The notes under the pieces: generated by a model
What the model was told of the DNA's origin: nothing
The model's input: the letters and a program-made list of their open reading frames with translations, nothing else
Database searches by the model: none
NCBI RefSeq assembly: GCF_000218565.1
Contig: NC_015684.1
Span: 434,001-498,000 of the forward strand
Origin: Afipia carboxidovorans OM5
GTDB taxonomy: Bacteria > Pseudomonadota > Alphaproteobacteria > Rhizobiales > Xanthobacteraceae
DNA length: 64,000 bases
Reading direction: 5' to 3'
Shown here: positions 46,798 through 55,086 of the stretch, piece by piece
Numbering within the stretch: position 1 is the first letter of the stretch
Layout of the letters: each line of letters begins with the position of its first letter
Made by a program: the position numbers and the translations under genes

Positions 46798-46863
46798 GGT
46801 TGAGAGCGTTTTCAAGCGAAGTGGAAACCGGTTCGCGTGAACAAAGCGCGTCAAAACAAGACT

Positions 46864-48873
46864 CTAAAACTCGCCGTGCAGCCGCGCGGAGAAGATCGAG
46901 ACTGGCCCGCGGTCGGCGTTGTAGGCGGGATTGACGATAAACTGATAGTCGGCCGTCGCTGTGAGTTTTGGCGTGATGGCATAGGCGTAATACGCCTCGA
47001 TCAGCCGCTCCTGCCGATAGTTCAGCCGGCCGTCGCCGACCAGAACGCCGAGCCCGCCGGCTGCGATAAAATCGCGATGATCGCGCGACAGCGCGTTGAT
47101 GGCGCCGCCGAGACCGATGGTGTCGTCGGGCCGGCCCCATGATTTGCCCTTGATCGACAGCCCGCCGGAGAGGCTGGCGTCGATGTCGGTGAAGGCCATG
47201 ATTTCGGTTTTCCCGTCGTTCCAACTCCAGCGTCCGAACAGGCCGACCGTGTCGCTCAATGCTTGTTCAAGATTGATCACATAACCGTACTTGATGCGGC
47301 CCTGTCGCGTTGCCGCGATATCGAGGTTGAGTGCGGGATTGTCGAGCGTCGCGCGATAGCTGCCGGAGAATGCGCTGTTGATCCATGCGATCGCCCTCAG
47401 CTTGCCCGGCAGTCCGAACAGCTTGTAACGCTGCTCGAGTTCGGCGACATATTCGCCGCGGCGGAACAGCCGCATGTCGAAATTGTCCGAATTGGATTCG
47501 GCATCCATCAGGAAGTAGCCGAAGCGCACCGCCCAGTTTTTCTGGTTGAGCTCCGCGGTGGCGCCGTAGGTGAGGCCCACCTTGTCGGCAGCGTAGTCGA
47601 ATGCGCCTGGCGCCCACAGCGACCAGTTCATGAAATCCTTGCGCGGGTCCTTGGCGTAGCTGTTGCCGTCGAACACGTCGAGCACCGCGAATTTGCCCGC
47701 CTGCAGAGTGAGGCGCGAGACGTCGGCCTTGCCGCCGAGTTGCGTGGGGCCACTTTCAAGCGTCTCCTGTTCGCCGCCGAAGCCGAAGGTCTGGCGCACG
47801 AACAGGCGCGATGGATTGAAGCGCGGATAAGGGAAGTTCGATTTCTGTGCTTCACCGTTCGAGAAGCCGGCAAGCCCCGCGGTGTCGCTGAGGCCGAAGC
47901 CCTGCGCGAATTCGGGATTGAAATACACCTCGCCGCCGTCCCACAGGCGCGCGTTGATGTAGAGGCTGGTGCTCCAGGTCGATTTCGCCTGTCCGGTCGG
48001 CGCGAGGCTGTTGGGGCCGGAGTAGGGCGAGCGGAATTGCGGATAGGCCTGCGCGATGTAGGTGGACTGTCCGGAAATCTCCCAGCCTGCCGGCGCGCCT
48101 GCGCCAAGCTCGCCGCCGTTCGCGCCAAAGCCGGCCGCATCGATCTTGCGGCTGAGCCCGAGCCGCACGCTGTGCATGTCGAGAGCGCTTGTCGCCTGCA
48201 GGCCGGAATTCATTACGACGCTGGTGCGGCCGAAATCGCTGTAGAGATATTCGAGCCGTGCGCTCCATAGCGGTGCGATGGCGTATTCGATGCCGGCACC
48301 CGCGGTCCATCCGGTGCGATAGGCGATTCTCTTGTCCTTGAACGGTGCGAGTTCGTTTTCGAAACGCTCGCCCGCGAACGCAAAGCCGCCGGTGACGTAA
48401 AGAAGCCATTGCGGTGTGGCGTAGCCGAGCCGCGCACGGAGTGATCCCGCATAGTCGAGCCGCTCGGTCAGCATATTGCCAGCGGTTGGCGTCGTGGCGA
48501 TGAGAGCGTTGGATTCGAAATAGCTCGGAAAGCTGATGTCGGCTTCCGCGCCGAGCAGGATGCGCGAGGGCAGCAGCACGTTGTAGCCGGCATGGAAGCC
48601 GGCCATCGCACCGCCAAAATGATGGTGAGTCGGGAACGCAGACCCATCGATCACTTCGCCATGGGCCGTGCCGAAACTGTAGCCGATATGCGCACCGACA
48701 TAAGCGCCGTTCCAGTCGTAGGCGGGGATCGCGGGAGCTTTGAGCGGCAGATCCGCGGCTTGCGCGCTGAGCGCCGGAAACGCGGCCGTCATCACCACCG
48801 CGAGCGTGTACCTCGCAGGCCTTCGGAGCGAATGTGGGCGGCGAATCGCAGTCATCGCAATCACAGGTGCCAT
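46864..48873 (-). CDS. Fused Omp25-like barrel and OprB-type carbohydrate porin
   Basis: A 669-residue outer-membrane protein. A signal peptide (about 1-40) is followed by an N-terminal eight-strand barrel of the Omp25/RopB type (about 50-245; YDWNGAYVGAHIGYSFG ... ARLEYLYSDFGRT ... HSVRLGLSRKI). An OprB porin domain covers about 265-669 (SGQSTYIAQAYPQFRSPYSGPNSL ... DYQFIVNPAYNADRGPVSIFSARLHGEF). OprB takes up sugars across the outer membrane. The two-barrel fusion is seen in some Bradyrhizobium relatives. ATG 48873 used; ATG 48855 possible. A Fur-like box lies upstream. Confidence 0.88.
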   Translation of the reverse strand: MAPVIAMTAIRRPHSLRRPARYTLAVVMTAAFPALSAQAADLPLKAPAIPAYDWNGAYVGAHIGYSFGTAHGEVIDGSAFPTHHHFGGAMAGFHAGYNVLLPSRILLGAEADISFPSYFESNALIATTPTAGNMLTERLDYAGSLRARLGYATPQWLLYVTGGFAFAGERFENELAPFKDKRIAYRTGWTAGAGIEYAIAPLWSARLEYLYSDFGRTSVVMNSGLQATSALDMHSVRLGLSRKIDAAGFGANGGELGAGAPAGWEISGQSTYIAQAYPQFRSPYSGPNSLAPTGQAKSTWSTSLYINARLWDGGEVYFNPEFAQGFGLSDTAGLAGFSNGEAQKSNFPYPRFNPSRLFVRQTFGFGGEQETLESGPTQLGGKADVSRLTLQAGKFAVLDVFDGNSYAKDPRKDFMNWSLWAPGAFDYAADKVGLTYGATAELNQKNWAVRFGYFLMDAESNSDNFDMRLFRRGEYVAELEQRYKLFGLPGKLRAIAWINSAFSGSYRATLDNPALNLDIAATRQGRIKYGYVINLEQALSDTVGLFGRWSWNDGKTEIMAFTDIDASLSGGLSIKGKSWGRPDDTIGLGGAINALSRDHRDFIAAGGLGVLVGDGRLNYRQERLIEAYYAYAITPKLTATADYQFIVNPAYNADRGPVSIFSARLHGEF

Positions 48874-48927
48874 GGTGCTGGTAGCGGCGCTACCGGTGCT
48901 GTCGCGGCGTTCACTGTCGTGAGGCCG

Positions 48928-49026
48928 TCATGAGGGGCGGGCAAAAGACAGAGGCGTTTCATGCTGCGCAAACAAACTTAATTGCAAATGATTGTCAATA
49001 GCATTAGGATTATTCGAACCAGGCAT
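48928..49026 (-). CDS. Possible 32-residue small ORF upstream of the porin
   Basis: MPGSNNPNAIDNHLQLSLFAQ... (32 residues) with an excellent SD, AAGGGAG, five bases before the ATG at 49026. It is not similar to anything I know. Against it: the Fur-like box lies inside it and would put the promoter downstream of its start. A leader peptide or chance frame are both possible. Confidence 0.25.
   Translation of the reverse strand: MPGSNNPNAIDNHLQLSLFAQHETPLSFARPS
48983..48997. promoter_or_regulatory. Fur-like box upstream of the OprB porin
   Basis: TGCAAAT-G-ATTGTCA matches the 7-1-7 Fur consensus (TGATAAT-N-ATTATCA) at 11 of 14 positions. On the minus strand it overlaps a perfect TTGACA (plus 48993-48998), a plausible -35 element for the porin gene. 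A weak -10 follows. Suggests iron or manganese control of the porin. Confidence 0.5.
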
Positions 49027-49198
49027 GGGTGCTCCCTTCCGATGAATGTGCATGTGAGGCCGAAGATCTTTCGGCTGCTCGGTGTCGCTACGTTTGCGAC
49101 CGCAGAACTGCCTGAACGCATGAGACTGCCCCCCATGTCGCTGACGGGGCAGGCGGATCGGCGGAACTTTTGAAAATGAAAACTGCAGACGCGAAGCG

Positions 49199-50011
49199 TC
49201 AGGGTGTGGGTCTGTTCGCCAGCCGGGCCATATCGAACGCGTGAACATCAGCCAGAAGCTCGCAGAAGGCTTTTGCGCCGTGTGTGAGAAGCTGCCGCCC
49301 TTTGTCGGCGGTGGCGAGTGTGGCATCGCCGGCAACACCGCTCGGATGCAGATCCTGAGCCGCCCATGCGAAGGGCGCGGGGCGGTGGGGCGACAGCCAG
49401 CGGAATTCGTTGGCCATCGCGACGCTGGATGGCTCGAACTTTGCGATCTTGTCTTTCCGCACGAGGTCCGGCCGCGCCGCAAGCATGATCGACGTTTCGA
49501 TTGCGCCGCCATGCACGCCGTGAGTGACTTCCTCCTCCGGGAAAAGCCCTTCCGGTGTGCCGAAGCGGTGCCAATTCGTGGAGACCGCGAGCATGCCGAC
49601 GCGCGAGCGTAGCTCCTGCGCGACAATCGCCATTGGTGCACTGTTGCCGCCGTGGCTTGTCACCATCACGATCTTTTTGACACCGCTGCGGGCGACGCTT
49701 TCGCCGAGCGACATCCAGTGGCGAATGGCAACGTGGTAAGGCAGCGTCACCGTGCCGGGATAATCGATATGTTCGATCGAGAACCCAACGCTTTGAACGG
49801 GCAGGAACGATGCTGGAATATTTGGCGGAAGCTGTGCTTGCACCTCGGCGAGATAGGCCTCCGCGATCATCGTGTCGGTGCCGAGTGGCAGATGCGGCCC
49901 GTGCTGTTCGGTCGCAGCGAGCGGCAGCACGGCAATCCATTGCGATGCTGTTGCGGGATCGACGTCCGGCCAATGGATCGTGGTCCAGTCGCGGAGGGGC
50001 AATGAGCTCAT
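49199..50011 (-). CDS. Creatininase family amidohydrolase
   Basis: A 270-residue zinc/manganese amidohydrolase. The metal-binding residues of the family are visible in LAATEQHGPHLPLGTD (Glu, His, Asp), SHGGNSA and THGVHGGAIETS. Family members open lactam or amide rings (creatinine, FAPy, mycofactocin precursor). The substrate here is unknown. It is divergent from an ABC-transporter operon (starts 108 bp apart), so the transporter may import its substrate. Confidence 0.9.
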   Translation of the reverse strand: MSSLPLRDWTTIHWPDVDPATASQWIAVLPLAATEQHGPHLPLGTDTMIAEAYLAEVQAQLPPNIPASFLPVQSVGFSIEHIDYPGTVTLPYHVAIRHWMSLGESVARSGVKKIVMVTSHGGNSAPMAIVAQELRSRVGMLAVSTNWHRFGTPEGLFPEEEVTHGVHGGAIETSIMLAARPDLVRKDKIAKFEPSSVAMANEFRWLSPHRPAPFAWAAQDLHPSGVAGDATLATADKGRQLLTHGAKAFCELLADVHAFDMARLANRPTP

Positions 50012-50119
50012 GAGCGAAGATATCTTTGGATGAGGCCGGGCTGATCGATTAGAAGGCGAAGGTACCTTTTCGGAACCTTCTCCCTCATCATGGGCCAGAA
50101 CGACCAGCGGAGTCCAATC

Positions 50120-51148
50120 ATGCGGTGCCCCCTTTCGTTGCGAGCGTTAACGGCGGCGGGGCTCCTTGTCCTTTCTTTCGGGGTACCATCGCAGGCACAG
50201 GACACGCAAAAGCTCGACAAGGTTTCGTTCGGCACCAACTGGCTCGCGGAGGGCGAGCATGGCGGCTTTTTCCAGGCGCTCGCCGACGACACCTACAAGA
50301 GTTACGGCCTCGATGTGACGATCGTGCCGGGCGGGCCGAACGTCAACAACCGGATCATGCTGCTGTCGAAGAAGCTCGATTTCGACATCGCCGCCAACAA
50401 TCTGCAATCGCTCGATGCGGTCGCAAACAAGGTGCCGGTGGTCGCTGTCGCCGCGATCTTCCAGAAGGACCCGCAGGTGTTCATCACGCATCCGCAGGCC
50501 AAGGTGACCAAGCTCGAGGATCTGAAGCCGCTGACGCTGTTCGTCTCGAAAGAGGGAATGCCGACCTATTTCCAGTGGCTCAAGAGCGAGTACGGTTTCA
50601 GCGAGGATCACGTCAAACCCTACACCTCCAACGCGCAGCCCTTTCTTGCGGATCGAAACAGCGCGATGCAGGGCTATGTGACCTCGGAGCCGTTCGCCAT
50701 CGAGCAGAAAGCGAAGTTCAAGCCGACCGTGATCCTGCTCGCCGATTACGGCTTCAACGCCTATTCGACCTTCATCGAGACGCGCGCCGATCTCATCGAG
50801 AAAAACCCCGATCTTGTGCAGCGTTTCGTCGATGCCTCGATCGTCGGCTGGTATCGTTACCTCTATGGCGACAACAGCGCAGGCAATGCACTTATCAAGA
50901 AAATGAATCCGGAAATGACGGATGCGCTGCTCGATTATACCGTTGCCCGGATGAAGGACCATGGCATCGTCGATTCCGGCGATACGGTGAAAAACGGAAT
51001 CGGCGCAATGAGCGACGAGCGGATGGCGGATTTCTTCTCGACCATGGTGCGTGCGGGCGTGGTTCGCCGCGACATCGATTTCCGCAAGGCCTACACGCTG
51101 CGCTTCGTCAATAAGGGTGTCGGACTCAATCTGCGGCCCGCGCCATGA
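50120..51148 (+). CDS. ABC transporter substrate-binding protein (NMT1/THI5-like)
   Basis: A 342-residue periplasmic protein with a signal peptide (MRCPLSLRALTAAGLLVLSFGVPSQAQ). The NMT1-like fold shows VSFGTNWLAEGEHGGFFQALADDTYKSYGLDVTIVPGGPNVNNRIMLLSKKLDFDI. Relatives bind pyrimidine precursors of thiamine, taurine, nitrate or aromatic sulfonates. Start at ATG 50120; ATG 50090 is possible but lengthens the signal. Overlaps the ATPase gene by 4 bp. Confidence 0.9.
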   Translation: MRCPLSLRALTAAGLLVLSFGVPSQAQDTQKLDKVSFGTNWLAEGEHGGFFQALADDTYKSYGLDVTIVPGGPNVNNRIMLLSKKLDFDIAANNLQSLDAVANKVPVVAVAAIFQKDPQVFITHPQAKVTKLEDLKPLTLFVSKEGMPTYFQWLKSEYGFSEDHVKPYTSNAQPFLADRNSAMQGYVTSEPFAIEQKAKFKPTVILLADYGFNAYSTFIETRADLIEKNPDLVQRFVDASIVGWYRYLYGDNSAGNALIKKMNPEMTDALLDYTVARMKDHGIVDSGDTVKNGIGAMSDERMADFFSTMVRAGVVRRDIDFRKAYTLRFVNKGVGLNLRPAP

Positions 51149-51918
51149 CGGCGATCCGCTGCAGCGAAATCAGGAAGGTTTATCCGCGCGGCGTCGATGC
51201 GCTTGGGCCGGTCAGCCTGACGATTGACGAGGGCGAGTTCGTCTCGCTGCTTGGCCCATCTGGATGCGGCAAGTCTACTTTGCTGCGGATCATCGCCGGG
51301 CTGGAGCGCCCGAGCGCGGGAGAGATCGTTATCGGCACGCGAACGCGGCCGTCCTCCGGCGGCATCGGCTTTGTGTTTCAGGAGCCGACGCTGATGCCAT
51401 GGGCGAGCGTGCGCGACAATGTCCGCCTGCCGCTGCGGCTCACGCACGACATGAGTGCGGCAAGCCTTGCACGGGTGGATGATTTGCTCGCGCGCGTCGG
51501 CCTGGCCGAATTCGCCGAGGCGTACCCGCGCGAACTCTCCGGCGGTATGAAGATGCGGGTATCGCTCGCGCGGGCGCTGGTGACGGACCCCGATATTTTG
51601 CTGCTCGACGAGCCATTCGCCGCGCTCGACGAGATCACCCGTTTTCGCCTCAACAACGATCTGCTGGCGCTGTGGCGCGACCTCGGCAAGACCGTGGTGT
51701 TCGTCACCCATTCGGTTTTCGAATCCGTCTTTTTGTCCCAGCGCGTGGTCGTGCTGACCGCGCGCCCCGGCCAGATCAGTTCAGAGCACCGCATCGATGC
51801 GCCGGAACCACGGGACGAGAGTTTCCGCACCTCTGCGCCCTATGCCGCCTATTGCCGGGAGGTCTCCGCGGCGTTAGCGCGAGCGAGCGTGGCGCCACAC
51901 GATATGGTCGCTGGATAA
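51145..51918 (+). CDS. ABC transporter ATP-binding protein
   Basis: A 257-residue ATPase of the TauB/SsuB class. Walker A LGPSGCGKST, Q-loop FVFQEPTLMPWASV, signature LSGGMKMRVSLARAL, Walker B ILLLDEPFAALDE and switch His in VTHSVFES are complete. It energises import with the flanking binding protein and permease; overlaps the SBP gene by 4 bp. Confidence 0.95.
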   Translation: MTAIRCSEIRKVYPRGVDALGPVSLTIDEGEFVSLLGPSGCGKSTLLRIIAGLERPSAGEIVIGTRTRPSSGGIGFVFQEPTLMPWASVRDNVRLPLRLTHDMSAASLARVDDLLARVGLAEFAEAYPRELSGGMKMRVSLARALVTDPDILLLDEPFAALDEITRFRLNNDLLALWRDLGKTVVFVTHSVFESVFLSQRVVVLTARPGQISSEHRIDAPEPRDESFRTSAPYAAYCREVSAALARASVAPHDMVAG

Positions 51919-51929
51919 GGGTCGGGACG

Positions 51930-52727
51930 ATGGATATGCCCAGCCGCTCGCCCCAAAGGATGCTGCGCATTCTGATGCCGCTCGTCGTTTTCGTGGTCGT
52001 GGCGGGTATCTGGGAAGCGGTGGTCCGTCTGCGCGAGATTCCACCCTATATCCTGCCCGCCCCGAGCCTCATTCTCGAAACGCTGGTGAGGGATTGGGCG
52101 CTTCTGTTCGCATCGCTCCTTGCGACGTTGCGGGCGACGCTCGAAGGTTTTCTCGCCGCCGTTGTCGGCGGTATCGGGTTGGCGCTTCTCTTCAGCCGCG
52201 CAAAATGGGTTGAAGATGCGTTCCTGCCCTATGCGGTGATCCTGCAGGTAACGCCGGTCATCGCCATTGCTCCGCTGCTTCTCGTCTATCTTCCGCAGCA
52301 TCTGGCGGTGGTGGCGTGCGCATGGATCGTTGCGTTCTTTCCAGTGCTGTCGAATACCCTGCTCGGGCTGAAATCGGTCGACCGTAATCTCGCGGGGCTG
52401 TTTGCGCTGTACGATGCTTCGCCCGCGCAGAAGTTGTGGCGGCTGCGTCTGCCTTCGGCGCTGCCCTACATCATGGGCGGCCTGCGGATTGCCGGCGGCT
52501 TGTCGCTGATCGGCGCGGTGGTCGCGGAAATCGCGGCGGGATCGGCCGGCTCCGGCTCCGGCCTTGCGTTCCGGATCGCCGAGGCGGGTTACCGTCTCGA
52601 TATTCCACGGATGTTTGCGGCCTTGGCGCTCTTGTCGGCCGCGGGGATTGTGATCTATGCCGGGCTGTCGGCATTGTCGCGGCTTGTGCTGCGGCGCTGG
52701 CACGAAAGCGCGTTGGAAGGAGAATAA
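51930..52727 (+). CDS. ABC transporter permease
   Basis: A 265-residue inner-membrane subunit of the TauC/SsuC type with about six helices. The EAA-like loop KSVDRNLAGLFALYDASPAQKLWRLRLPSALPYIMGGLRI contacts the ATPase. Start ATG 51930 (MDMPSRSP), 11 bp after the ATPase stop; ATG 51936 is equally possible. Confidence 0.92.
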   Translation: MDMPSRSPQRMLRILMPLVVFVVVAGIWEAVVRLREIPPYILPAPSLILETLVRDWALLFASLLATLRATLEGFLAAVVGGIGLALLFSRAKWVEDAFLPYAVILQVTPVIAIAPLLLVYLPQHLAVVACAWIVAFFPVLSNTLLGLKSVDRNLAGLFALYDASPAQKLWRLRLPSALPYIMGGLRIAGGLSLIGAVVAEIAAGSAGSGSGLAFRIAEAGYRLDIPRMFAALALLSAAGIVIYAGLSALSRLVLRRWHESALEGE

Positions 52728-52732
52728 GAACG

Positions 52733-53713
52733 ATGGCGAACGAGGCGGCAAAGCCCGGAATTCTGGTACATGGCCCGAAAAAGCCTTTGGTCGAACGGGG
52801 GCTTGCCGAGCGCTTCGACGTCCATGTCATTCACAGCCCGGAAGAGCTGGAGAAGCTTCCGCCCGCGGTGGTGGACAACATCCGCGGTATCGCCGTCACC
52901 GGGCTCGTCAAGACCGACGCCGCGATGCTGGCACGTTTCCCGAAACTCGAGATCGTCGCGAGTTTTGGCGTCGGTTACGACCACGTCGATTTCCGTTATG
53001 CGGCCGCGCATAACATCGTCGTGACCCACACACCGGATGTGCTGACCGAGGAAGTCGCCGACACCACCATCGGCCTCCTGATTGCGACGCTGCGCGAGTT
53101 CATCACCGCCGACCGCTATGTCCGCGAAGGGAAGTGGCCGCAGAAGGATTACCGTCTGAGCCCGGGCTCGCTGCGAGACCGCACCGTCGGTATCGTCGGC
53201 ATGGGGCGCATCGGCAGAGCGATCGCGCGTCGCGTCGAGGCTTGCGGCGTGCCGATTGTCTATCATTCGCGCAATCCTGCCCCCGGCATATCGTATCGCC
53301 ACTATCCGAACCTCATCGAGATGGCGAAGGATGTCGATACGATGATCGCCATCACGCCCGGCGGGGCATCGACGCTGAAAATGATCAACGCCGAGGTGCT
53401 GAAGGCGCTCGGGCCGCGTGGCGTGTTCATCAACGTCGCGCGCGGCTCGGTGGTCGACGAAGAGGCACTGATCGCGGCTTTGAAGGATGGAACGATCCTC
53501 GCGGCGGGGCTTGATGTTTTTGCCCATGAGCCGAACGTGCCGAAGGAGTTCTGGACGATGGACAATGTGGTGCTGCTGCCCCATATCGCCTCGGCCTCGA
53601 TCGCGACGCGTGACGCGATGGATCAACTCGTCGTCGACAATCTCTTGAACTGGTTCTCCGGCCAGCCGGCGCTGACTCCGGTGGCCGAGACGCCGTTCGG
53701 AAAGCGCGAATGA
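52733..53713 (+). CDS. 2-hydroxyacid dehydrogenase (glyoxylate/hydroxypyruvate reductase-like)
   Basis: A 326-residue D-isomer-specific NAD(P)-dependent dehydrogenase. The Rossmann motif GMGRIG is at 156-161. Catalytic Arg237 (NVARGSVVDEEAL), Glu266 (DVFAHEPNVP) and His284 (LLPHIASAS) are intact. The residues after beta2 are Ser-Arg (YHSRNP, 179-180) rather than an acidic residue, which points to NADPH. It lies 5 bp after the permease and probably processes the imported compound or its product. Confidence 0.92.
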   Translation: MANEAAKPGILVHGPKKPLVERGLAERFDVHVIHSPEELEKLPPAVVDNIRGIAVTGLVKTDAAMLARFPKLEIVASFGVGYDHVDFRYAAAHNIVVTHTPDVLTEEVADTTIGLLIATLREFITADRYVREGKWPQKDYRLSPGSLRDRTVGIVGMGRIGRAIARRVEACGVPIVYHSRNPAPGISYRHYPNLIEMAKDVDTMIAITPGGASTLKMINAEVLKALGPRGVFINVARGSVVDEEALIAALKDGTILAAGLDVFAHEPNVPKEFWTMDNVVLLPHIASASIATRDAMDQLVVDNLLNWFSGQPALTPVAETPFGKRE

Positions 53714-54408
53714 AATTTCCTTTTGGCCTCTTTGTCGTTTGTTTGGTCGCGGGCCTTTGGCCTGCGGCAAAGGCGGCCGCGCAAACTCCGCGGTCGCTTG
53801 CAAACGAGATGGTCGGCCAATGGGAGCTTGCCACGGCGGGGCGTGACCGCGCCTGCGTGGTGACGCTGCGCAACAATCCGGTCCCGCTCGGCATGAAGGT
53901 CGAATTTGAGAAAGGCTGCGAGGAGGTGCTGCCGTTCACCGGCGCGATTGCATCATGGACGGTGAAGGGGCTCGATCTCGTCCGTTTTCAGGATGAGCGC
54001 GGCGAACCGGTGATCGATGTCACCGAGGTGGAGGGCGGCATTCTCGAGGGCGTGCGCACCGGAGAGGGCGTCTACATTCTGCAGAATCTCGTTGCGGCGC
54101 GGGCCTTGTCGAAATCGAGCGATCAGATGATCGGCGATTGGGTGATGGTGCGCAGCAACGGCAACCCGATCTGCGGCCTGACGCTGACCAATAATGAAGC
54201 GGATGGCCCTGAGAATTTTCAGGTCTTTCTCAAGCCGAAATGCGACCCCACCGTCGGCCGCTTCGCGCCGAGCATGTGGCGGATCGAGCGTGGCGAGATG
54301 CTGTTGATCTCCGCAAGTGGCGAGGTCTGGCGCTTCGGTGCCGACGATCACGCGCAATGGCGACGCATTCCCGACAGCGCCGATCCGTTCATCATGGTGC
54401 GGCAGTAG
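53710..54408 (+). CDS. AprI/Inh-type protease-inhibitor family protein, two domains
   Basis: A 232-residue exported protein. A signal peptide (about 1-25) precedes two Inh-like domains: MVGQWELATAGRDRACVVTL (about 34-130) and MIGDWVMVRSNGNPICGLTL (about 139-232), each with the GxW start and paired Cys. Inh proteins block secreted metalloproteases in the periplasm. Overlaps the dehydrogenase stop by 4 bp, an odd partner for an ABC operon. No target protease gene is adjacent. Confidence 0.83.
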   Translation: MKFPFGLFVVCLVAGLWPAAKAAAQTPRSLANEMVGQWELATAGRDRACVVTLRNNPVPLGMKVEFEKGCEEVLPFTGAIASWTVKGLDLVRFQDERGEPVIDVTEVEGGILEGVRTGEGVYILQNLVAARALSKSSDQMIGDWVMVRSNGNPICGLTLTNNEADGPENFQVFLKPKCDPTVGRFAPSMWRIERGEMLLISASGEVWRFGADDHAQWRRIPDSADPFIMVRQ

Positions 54409-54414
54409 TGGCTC

Positions 54415-54545
54415 CATGTCCCGGATGCCGTGCAGCACGCAGTGCTGCGCTGCAGATCCGGGACCGTTCCGACGATGAACGCTTGTTATGATCCCGGATC
54501 TGCGACGCGGCGTGAAGAACGCCGCATCGCGCCCGGGATACGTTC
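54415..54545. repeat. GC-rich palindromic intergenic repeat
   Basis: TCCCGGATGCCGTGCAGCACGCAGTGCTGCGCTGCAGATCCGGGA forms a self-complementary arm. It is followed by a second unit, TCCCGGATCTGCG ... CGCATCGCGCCCGGGA. Lies between the Inh gene and the radC remnant, just outside the island. Confidence 0.7.
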
Positions 54546-54550
54546 ATCAC

Positions 54551-54748
54551 CTACATCAGCCTCATGCCCTTGAGGCTCGAATGGCCGTTCTTGCCGACGA
54601 TGATGTGATCGTGTACGGAAATGCCGAGCGGGGCCGAGATCGCGACGATCGATTTCGTCATCTGGATGTCGGCCTGCGAGGGCGTCGGGTCGCCGGAGGG
54701 GTGATTGTGCATCAACTTGCTAGCCATAGAAAAACAGAGATATTTCAA
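54551..54748 (-). pseudogene. radC: radC 3' fragment, cut by the island
   Basis: Only the C-terminal part of the RadC JAB/MPN domain remains: LMHNHPSGDPTPSQADIQMTKSIVAISAPLGISVHDHIIVGKNGHSSLKGMRLM to the natural stop. The JAMM motif H-x-H-x7-S-x2-D is intact, but the N-terminal ~170 residues are missing. Upstream of Leu-Met-His the frame (KYLCFSMASK) has no RadC similarity, so the break lies at about 54,715-54,727. Either pseudogene or a gene split by insertion. Confidence 0.85.
54715..54727. other. Left boundary (att site) of a genomic island in radC
   Basis: Here the radC homology ends and foreign sequence starts. The sequence around the break is GCATCAACTTGCTAGCCA. The matching half-site and the rest of radC are expected beyond the right window edge. 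The exact core cannot be set without the other end. Confidence 0.6.
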
Positions 54749-55086
54749 TATCTTATTTCTTGTCCGGGATGAAGTGGTGCCGGTAACTGGTATCTGTAAC
54801 CCCCGCTAAACCCTTAAAATACCGCTGGAGCCCGCAGTCCCTCAAGCGAAGGTTTGCGTGCTGATGCACACATTGTCGGCATCCCTTCCGCGGCGTTCGT
54901 AATGTCCGAGCTGCCTTGGCTTACCGATCAATTCGAATCGCCTATAATGGCTAAAGGCTGATCCGGCCTTGCCGTCCACATTGGTGAAGCCCGCGGGCAG
55001 GAACGAGCAATCATCCCGTATGAACCTCTCCCCAAGGTGCGCGGGCCAAGTGGACACGCCGTTGCGAGCACCGTCGGAGCGGTTTC
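54749..55086. other. Island left end, mostly non-coding
   Basis: 338 bp. The first 90 bp are AT-richer than the flank (for example AGAGATATTTCAATATCTTATT) and look like island terminal DNA, with short inverted GGTAT/ATACC arms. The rest overlaps a possible small minus-strand gene at 54842-55057. No integrase gene is present at this end. Confidence 0.5.
54842..55057 (-). CDS. Possible small hypothetical protein
   Basis: A 71-residue frame, MSTWPAHLGERFIRDDCSFLPAGF..., with a balanced, soluble-protein composition and no stretch of frame-shifted Arg/Pro/Ala bias. I do not recognise it. It is divergent from the gene at 55087, with only 29 bp between the two starts, which leaves little room for two promoters. 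Could be real or chance. Confidence 0.4.
   Translation of the reverse strand: MSTWPAHLGERFIRDDCSFLPAGFTNVDGKAGSAFSHYRRFELIGKPRQLGHYERRGRDADNVCISTQTFA

Larger units (their letters stand above)
48874..49198. other. Porin/creatininase intergenic region
   Basis: 325 bp. It contains a Fur-like box (48983-48997) and a questionable 32-codon frame (48928-49026), both listed separately. The right half (about 49030-49198) shows nothing I recognise. Confidence 0.6.
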
